Of a DNA stretch of 17,741 nucleotides, positions 14,595-17,741 are shown piece after piece. The notes below the pieces were generated by a model, which was given only the letters and a program-made list of their open reading frames with translations, was not told where the DNA came from and made no database searches. A program made the position numbers and the translations under genes. Positions within the stretch are counted from its first letter, which is position 1. Each line of letters starts with the position of its first letter. This stretch comes from Paracoccaceae bacterium (GTDB taxonomy: Bacteria; Pseudomonadota; Alphaproteobacteria; Rhodobacterales; Rhodobacteraceae): contig JABGTH010000049.1 of NCBI GenBank assembly GCA_018647275.1, positions 1 to 17,741 of the forward strand, written 5' to 3'.

Positions 14595-14752
14595 TGGCTT
14601 GGTCCTTTTGTCTAAACTTGGGGCAGCACTAGCGGATGTTGTAGGAAAAGGAAACTTTTATGGCGCTGGTTTTGTTCGTTTGAACGCGTATTTTTAACAG
14701 AAACAAGGGCAGGGTGATTGTGTGCCCCGCGTCCTCTGGGTATGGGACGGGC

Positions 14753-15490
14753 ATGGTTCATATTCCTTTCTTTGTACTCGTGCGTCCGCAAATGGGCGAA
14801 AACATCGGCTCTGCAGCGCGGGCGATGTATAACTTTGGCTTAGATCGCATGCGCATTGTGGCCCCACGTGACGGTTGGCCAAATCAGGCTGCGGTTGCTT
14901 TGGCCAGTGGTGCCGGTCGCTTGTTAGATGATGCGCAATTGTCAGATAATCTTCCCGACAGTTTGGCGGATTGCACATACGTCTTCGCGACGACCGCGCG
15001 GTCGCGTGATTTGACCAAACCTGTTTATTCACCGGAAGCTGCTATGAAATTGGCAGCCGAAAAAATTGCGGCTGGCGGTAAGGTCGCTGTGTTGTTTGGT
15101 CCAGAACGCGCAGGGCTAGAGAATGAAGACATCGCGCAGGCGAACGCTATTATCTCTGTGCCCGTAAACCCGAACTTTGCGTCACTTAATTTGGCTCAAT
15201 GTGTGCTCCTCGTAGGCTATGAGTGGATGCGCCAGCAGGGTAAAGTTGAGCATGAAGTTGTTGAGATGGCAGGAACTGACTGGGCAACTGGGCAAGAGAC
15301 AGAACATTTGGCGCGTCACTATGAAGACCGTCTGGATGTGGCGAACTTCTTTTACCCCGAACACAAAGCTACAAGTATGAAATTAAATCTGCGCAACATG
15401 TGGAGCCGCATGCCGCTAACCCGCGCAGATGTGCAGATGTTTCATGGTATCCTGCGGCAGATGGTCCGTTGGAAGGAACGCGAGGACTGA
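14753..15490 (+). CDS. trmJ: tRNA/RNA ribose methyltransferase, TrmJ-type (SPOUT)
   Basis: A 245-residue SPOUT methyltransferase of the TrmH/SpoU class, the same length as E. coli TrmJ, which makes 2'-O-methyl C/U at tRNA position 32. Motif 1 is LVRPQMGENIGSAARAMYNF with the catalytic Arg; motif 2 is VLFGPERAGLENEDI; motif 3 is ISVPVNPNFASLNLAQCVLL, forming the trefoil knot. The C-terminal extension (LTRADVQMFHGILRQMVRWK) is the TrmJ helix pair. I placed the start at ATG 14753 (MVHIPFFVLV), preceded by GGGACGGG, and not at GTG 14714. The 158-bp upstream gap shared with the ThiE-like gene should hold both promoters; I could not assign either, and noted only an 8-codon frame at 14660-14683. The specific tRNA target is by homology. 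Confidence 0.9.
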   Translation: MVHIPFFVLVRPQMGENIGSAARAMYNFGLDRMRIVAPRDGWPNQAAVALASGAGRLLDDAQLSDNLPDSLADCTYVFATTARSRDLTKPVYSPEAAMKLAAEKIAAGGKVAVLFGPERAGLENEDIAQANAIISVPVNPNFASLNLAQCVLLVGYEWMRQQGKVEHEVVEMAGTDWATGQETEHLARHYEDRLDVANFFYPEHKATSMKLNLRNMWSRMPLTRADVQMFHGILRQMVRWKERED

Positions 15491-15564
15491 TCCGCTGGAC
15501 GATCCGGCTTGCGCGGCCTAACTTGCAACCAACAGTCGCCCTTTAATGTGACAAGAGGAACAAG

Positions 15565-16710
15565 ATGAGCACCAAACGCAGTATTTTCGAAGAGGTCGGT
15601 AGCGTCGACCAAACGCCCGCCGCACAGCCTGGTATGATTGACAAAGGCCGAGATGGCGCACGTGGTGCGATCCGTGTTTGGCTGATGATCCTATTTGGAC
15701 TGGTTGTGCTGATGATATTGGTTGGTGGGCTTACCCGCCTCACTGACAGCGGCCTTAGCATTACAGAATGGCGCCCTTTTACTGGCGCGATTCCACCTTT
15801 GAATGCTGCTGATTGGGAATCCGAATTTGCGAAATATCAAGCAATTGATGAGTTTCGCATTCAGAATCAATGGATGCAACTCTCTGACTTTAAAGTAATT
15901 TACTGGTGGGAATGGGGCCATCGACAGTTGGGTCGCGTTGTTGGCTTAGTGTGGGCGATTGGTTTCTTCTGGTTCCTACTGCGCCGCCAAATCCCAACCG
16001 GCTGGACAACACGTTTGCTATTGTTGGGCGTCCTCGGTGGTACGCAGGGTGCTATTGGCTGGTGGATGGTTTCTTCGGGCGTAACATCCGGCGAAAGCAT
16101 GATTGATGTGGCCAGCTACCGTTTGGCGACCCATTTAGGGTTGGCGTTTGTCATCCTTGGTTTCATCGCATGGTACATGATGATGCTGTCGCGCCCCGAA
16201 CGCGACCTGATGCAAGCACGTCGCGGCAAAGAGGCAAAGCTGTTTGGTTTGTCCACTGGGCTTGTGCATTTCGCGTTTCTACAAATTTTGATCGGCGCAC
16301 TGGTTGCTGGGATTGACGCCGGGCGCAGCTATACAGACTGGCCGTTGATGGGCGGGCAAATCTTCCCTGCCTCCGCATTTGTACTTGAGCCATGGTGGCG
16401 CAATATATTTGAAAGTCCGGGTTTGGTGCAATTTGTGCACCGCGTAGTTGGATATGCGTTATTGGCATTTGCGATCTTTGTTTGGTTGAAGGGGCGAAAA
16501 TCAGCGCACCGTCGTACCCAAGCGGCGTTCAACATGGCCTTTGCCCTGCTGTGTGCACAGATTATTCTTGGTATCGTTACCGTTCTTTATGGCGCGCCTG
16601 TTCAGATCGCCATTGTACATCAGCTGTTGGCCGTGATCTTGTGGGTTACGCTACTGCGCGCACGCTTCCTAAGCGCCTACCCAATAACAACGTCCCTAAG
16701 AGGAAATTGA
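15565..16710 (+). CDS. ctaA: Heme A synthase (COX15/CtaA)
   Basis: CtaA oxidises the C8 methyl of heme O to a formyl group, giving heme A for aa3-type cytochrome oxidase, in the inner membrane. The 381 residues with eight predicted membrane helices fit the alphaproteobacterial/mitochondrial Cox15 form. The conserved histidines are visible: EWGHRQLGRVVGL, ATHLGLAFVI, QFVHRVVGYALL and IVHQLLAVIL, two in each four-helix half. The first helix ends in the family motif GGLTRLTDSGLSITEW. A good ribosome-binding site, AGAGGAA, stands before the ATG at 15565. It follows trmJ after 74 bp without a terminator, and the M32 peptidase start lies 4 bp after its stop, so the three could form one transcript. 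Confidence 0.96.
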   Translation: MSTKRSIFEEVGSVDQTPAAQPGMIDKGRDGARGAIRVWLMILFGLVVLMILVGGLTRLTDSGLSITEWRPFTGAIPPLNAADWESEFAKYQAIDEFRIQNQWMQLSDFKVIYWWEWGHRQLGRVVGLVWAIGFFWFLLRRQIPTGWTTRLLLLGVLGGTQGAIGWWMVSSGVTSGESMIDVASYRLATHLGLAFVILGFIAWYMMMLSRPERDLMQARRGKEAKLFGLSTGLVHFAFLQILIGALVAGIDAGRSYTDWPLMGGQIFPASAFVLEPWWRNIFESPGLVQFVHRVVGYALLAFAIFVWLKGRKSAHRRTQAAFNMAFALLCAQIILGIVTVLYGAPVQIAIVHQLLAVILWVTLLRARFLSAYPITTSLRGN

Positions 16711-16714
16711 TCCA

Positions 16715-17741
16715 ATGACTGCTTACGACGACTTGATGGCGTTCACGCGCGAGACAACGGCCCTTGGTCAAATCGCTGGCCGCTTGGGGTGGGATCAGGA
16801 AACGATGATGCCAAAAGGTGCCGCGCCGCAGCGTGGCGAAGAAATGGCCGCGATTGAAGGTGTCTTGCATGGGCGTCGGACAGACCCACGTGTTGGGGAT
16901 TGGTTGGCAGCGATTGACACAAGCACGATTGGTGATGTTAGCAAAGCACAAGTGCGCCATATCCAACGCAGTTTTGACCGCGCGAGCAAAGTACCTGCAG
17001 ATTTGGCGGCTACGATTGCTCGCGTAACGTCTACAGCGCAAGGCACATGGGCCGCTGCACGTGAAGATGATGATGTTGCAGCTTTCGCGCCTACCTTTGA
17101 GGAGGTTATCAACCTTAAGCGCCAAGAAGGCGAAGCATTGGCCGCAGGTGGAGATGTCTATGACGCAATGCTCGCGGACTATGAACCGGGAACAACTGCC
17201 GCTGACTTGGAAGCAATGTTTGGCGCGTTACGCCCTGAATTGACGGCGCTACGTGCCGCAATTCGCGACGCTGACTCACCTGCACCTTTGGAAGGTACTT
17301 TTGACGCTGGCAAACAGATGAAGCTGACGCGCCATCTGGCAAAGACATTTGGCTATGACATGAGCCACGGGCGCGTTGACAAAGCGGTTCACCCATTTAG
17401 TTCTGGCAGTGGCTTAGATGTACGTATCACGACCCGTACCAACGAAGCTGACCCGTTCAATTGCTTTTACTCAACCATCCACGAAGTTGGGCACGCATGT
17501 TACGAGCAAGGGATCGACCGTGACTATCTGCTGACACCCCTTGGTAATGGCGTTTCGATGGGTGTGCACGAAAGCCAGAGCCGCATTTATGAAAATCAAA
17601 TGGGGCGCAGCCGTGCGTTTACTAGCTGGCTTTATACCGAAATGTGCGAGACCTTTGGGGACTTTGGAATTCCAAACGCAGAAGCGTTTTACGGCGCGGT
17701 CAATCGTGTGAACGATGGCTATATCCGCACGGAAGCCGACG
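16715..17741 (+). CDS. M32-family metallocarboxypeptidase, 3'-truncated
   Basis: The open frame from ATG 16715 runs to the end of the window, giving the first 342 residues of a protein that is usually about 490 aa. It is a cytoplasmic zinc carboxypeptidase of the thermostable (Taq/Pfu) M32 family that trims C-terminal residues from peptides. The N-terminal part has the helical GRLGWDQETMMPKGAAPQR segment typical of the family. The zinc site HEVGH lies in TIHEVGHACYEQG near residue 255, followed by GVHESQSRIYENQMGRS, and the sequence ends at IRTEAD, where the third ligand motif normally begins. The ribosome-binding site AAGAGGA lies inside the end of ctaA, whose stop is 4 bp upstream; translational coupling is likely. 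Confidence 0.95.
   Translation, partial: MTAYDDLMAFTRETTALGQIAGRLGWDQETMMPKGAAPQRGEEMAAIEGVLHGRRTDPRVGDWLAAIDTSTIGDVSKAQVRHIQRSFDRASKVPADLAATIARVTSTAQGTWAAAREDDDVAAFAPTFEEVINLKRQEGEALAAGGDVYDAMLADYEPGTTAADLEAMFGALRPELTALRAAIRDADSPAPLEGTFDAGKQMKLTRHLAKTFGYDMSHGRVDKAVHPFSSGSGLDVRITTRTNEADPFNCFYSTIHEVGHACYEQGIDRDYLLTPLGNGVSMGVHESQSRIYENQMGRSRAFTSWLYTEMCETFGDFGIPNAEAFYGAVNRVNDGYIRTEAD

Noticed and set aside
14660..14683. An 8-codon frame preceded by AAGGAAA upstream of trmJ, as a leader peptide.
   Set aside because: No attenuator-like hairpins or regulatory codons, and such short frames are common by chance.

Overview
The window reads as a stretch of chromosome from a marine alphaproteobacterium of the Rhodobacteraceae (Roseobacter group). 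The evidence is overall family resemblance: an alphaproteobacterial-type heme A synthase, a TrmJ/ThiE-like pair, PsuK/PsuG, a YejA-like binding-protein relic, a cupin-type XRE regulator, and base composition that looks close to half G+C by eye. I could not run a search, so genus and species are open.

Layout: (1) 1-2217, the C-terminal two thirds of mfd (plus strand, cut by the window start). (2) 2204-5773, three minus-strand genes: a medium-chain acyl-CoA synthetase-like enzyme, a FrnE/DsbA-family thiol oxidoreductase and a Bcr/CflA-type drug exporter. A divergent XRE-cupin regulator (5851-6474) faces the synthetase across a 77-bp promoter region holding an 8-bp perfect inverted repeat. (3) 6471-7124, an aquaporin-family channel whose second NPA motif is followed by Val, not Arg. 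(4) 7222-9042, a badly decayed YejA-like peptide-binding-protein gene with at least five separate inactivating lesions. (5) 9120-9379, the only real intergenic stretch, with a plus-strand promoter, hairpin and strong intrinsic terminator that together look like an unannotated small RNA of about 75 nt. (6) 9380-12817, minus strand: DUF4198 periplasmic protein, psuK, psuG (pseudouridine breakdown) and a DUF502 membrane protein. (7) 12816-13958, a HupE/UreJ-type metal permease whose start codon overlaps that of the divergent DUF4198 gene. (8) 13962-14594, a ThiE-like protein on the minus strand, then plus-strand trmJ, ctaA and the N-terminal part of an M32 carboxypeptidase cut by the window end.

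Apart from the relic, genes are packed very tightly: a 14-bp convergent overlap (mfd/exporter), interleaved stop codons (regulator/aquaporin), an ATG/ATG overlap on opposite strands (DUF4198/hupE), a TAATG junction (psuK/psuG) and 3- or 4-bp gaps. I saw no insertion sequence, integrase, CRISPR array, rRNA or convincing tRNA. I do not see a multi-gene defence system or other obviously new pathway. The observations most worth following are the candidate sRNA at 9157-9232, the operator-like repeat with a leaderless promoter at 5795-5851, the decay pattern of the binding-protein gene, and the divergent DUF4198/hupE pair.
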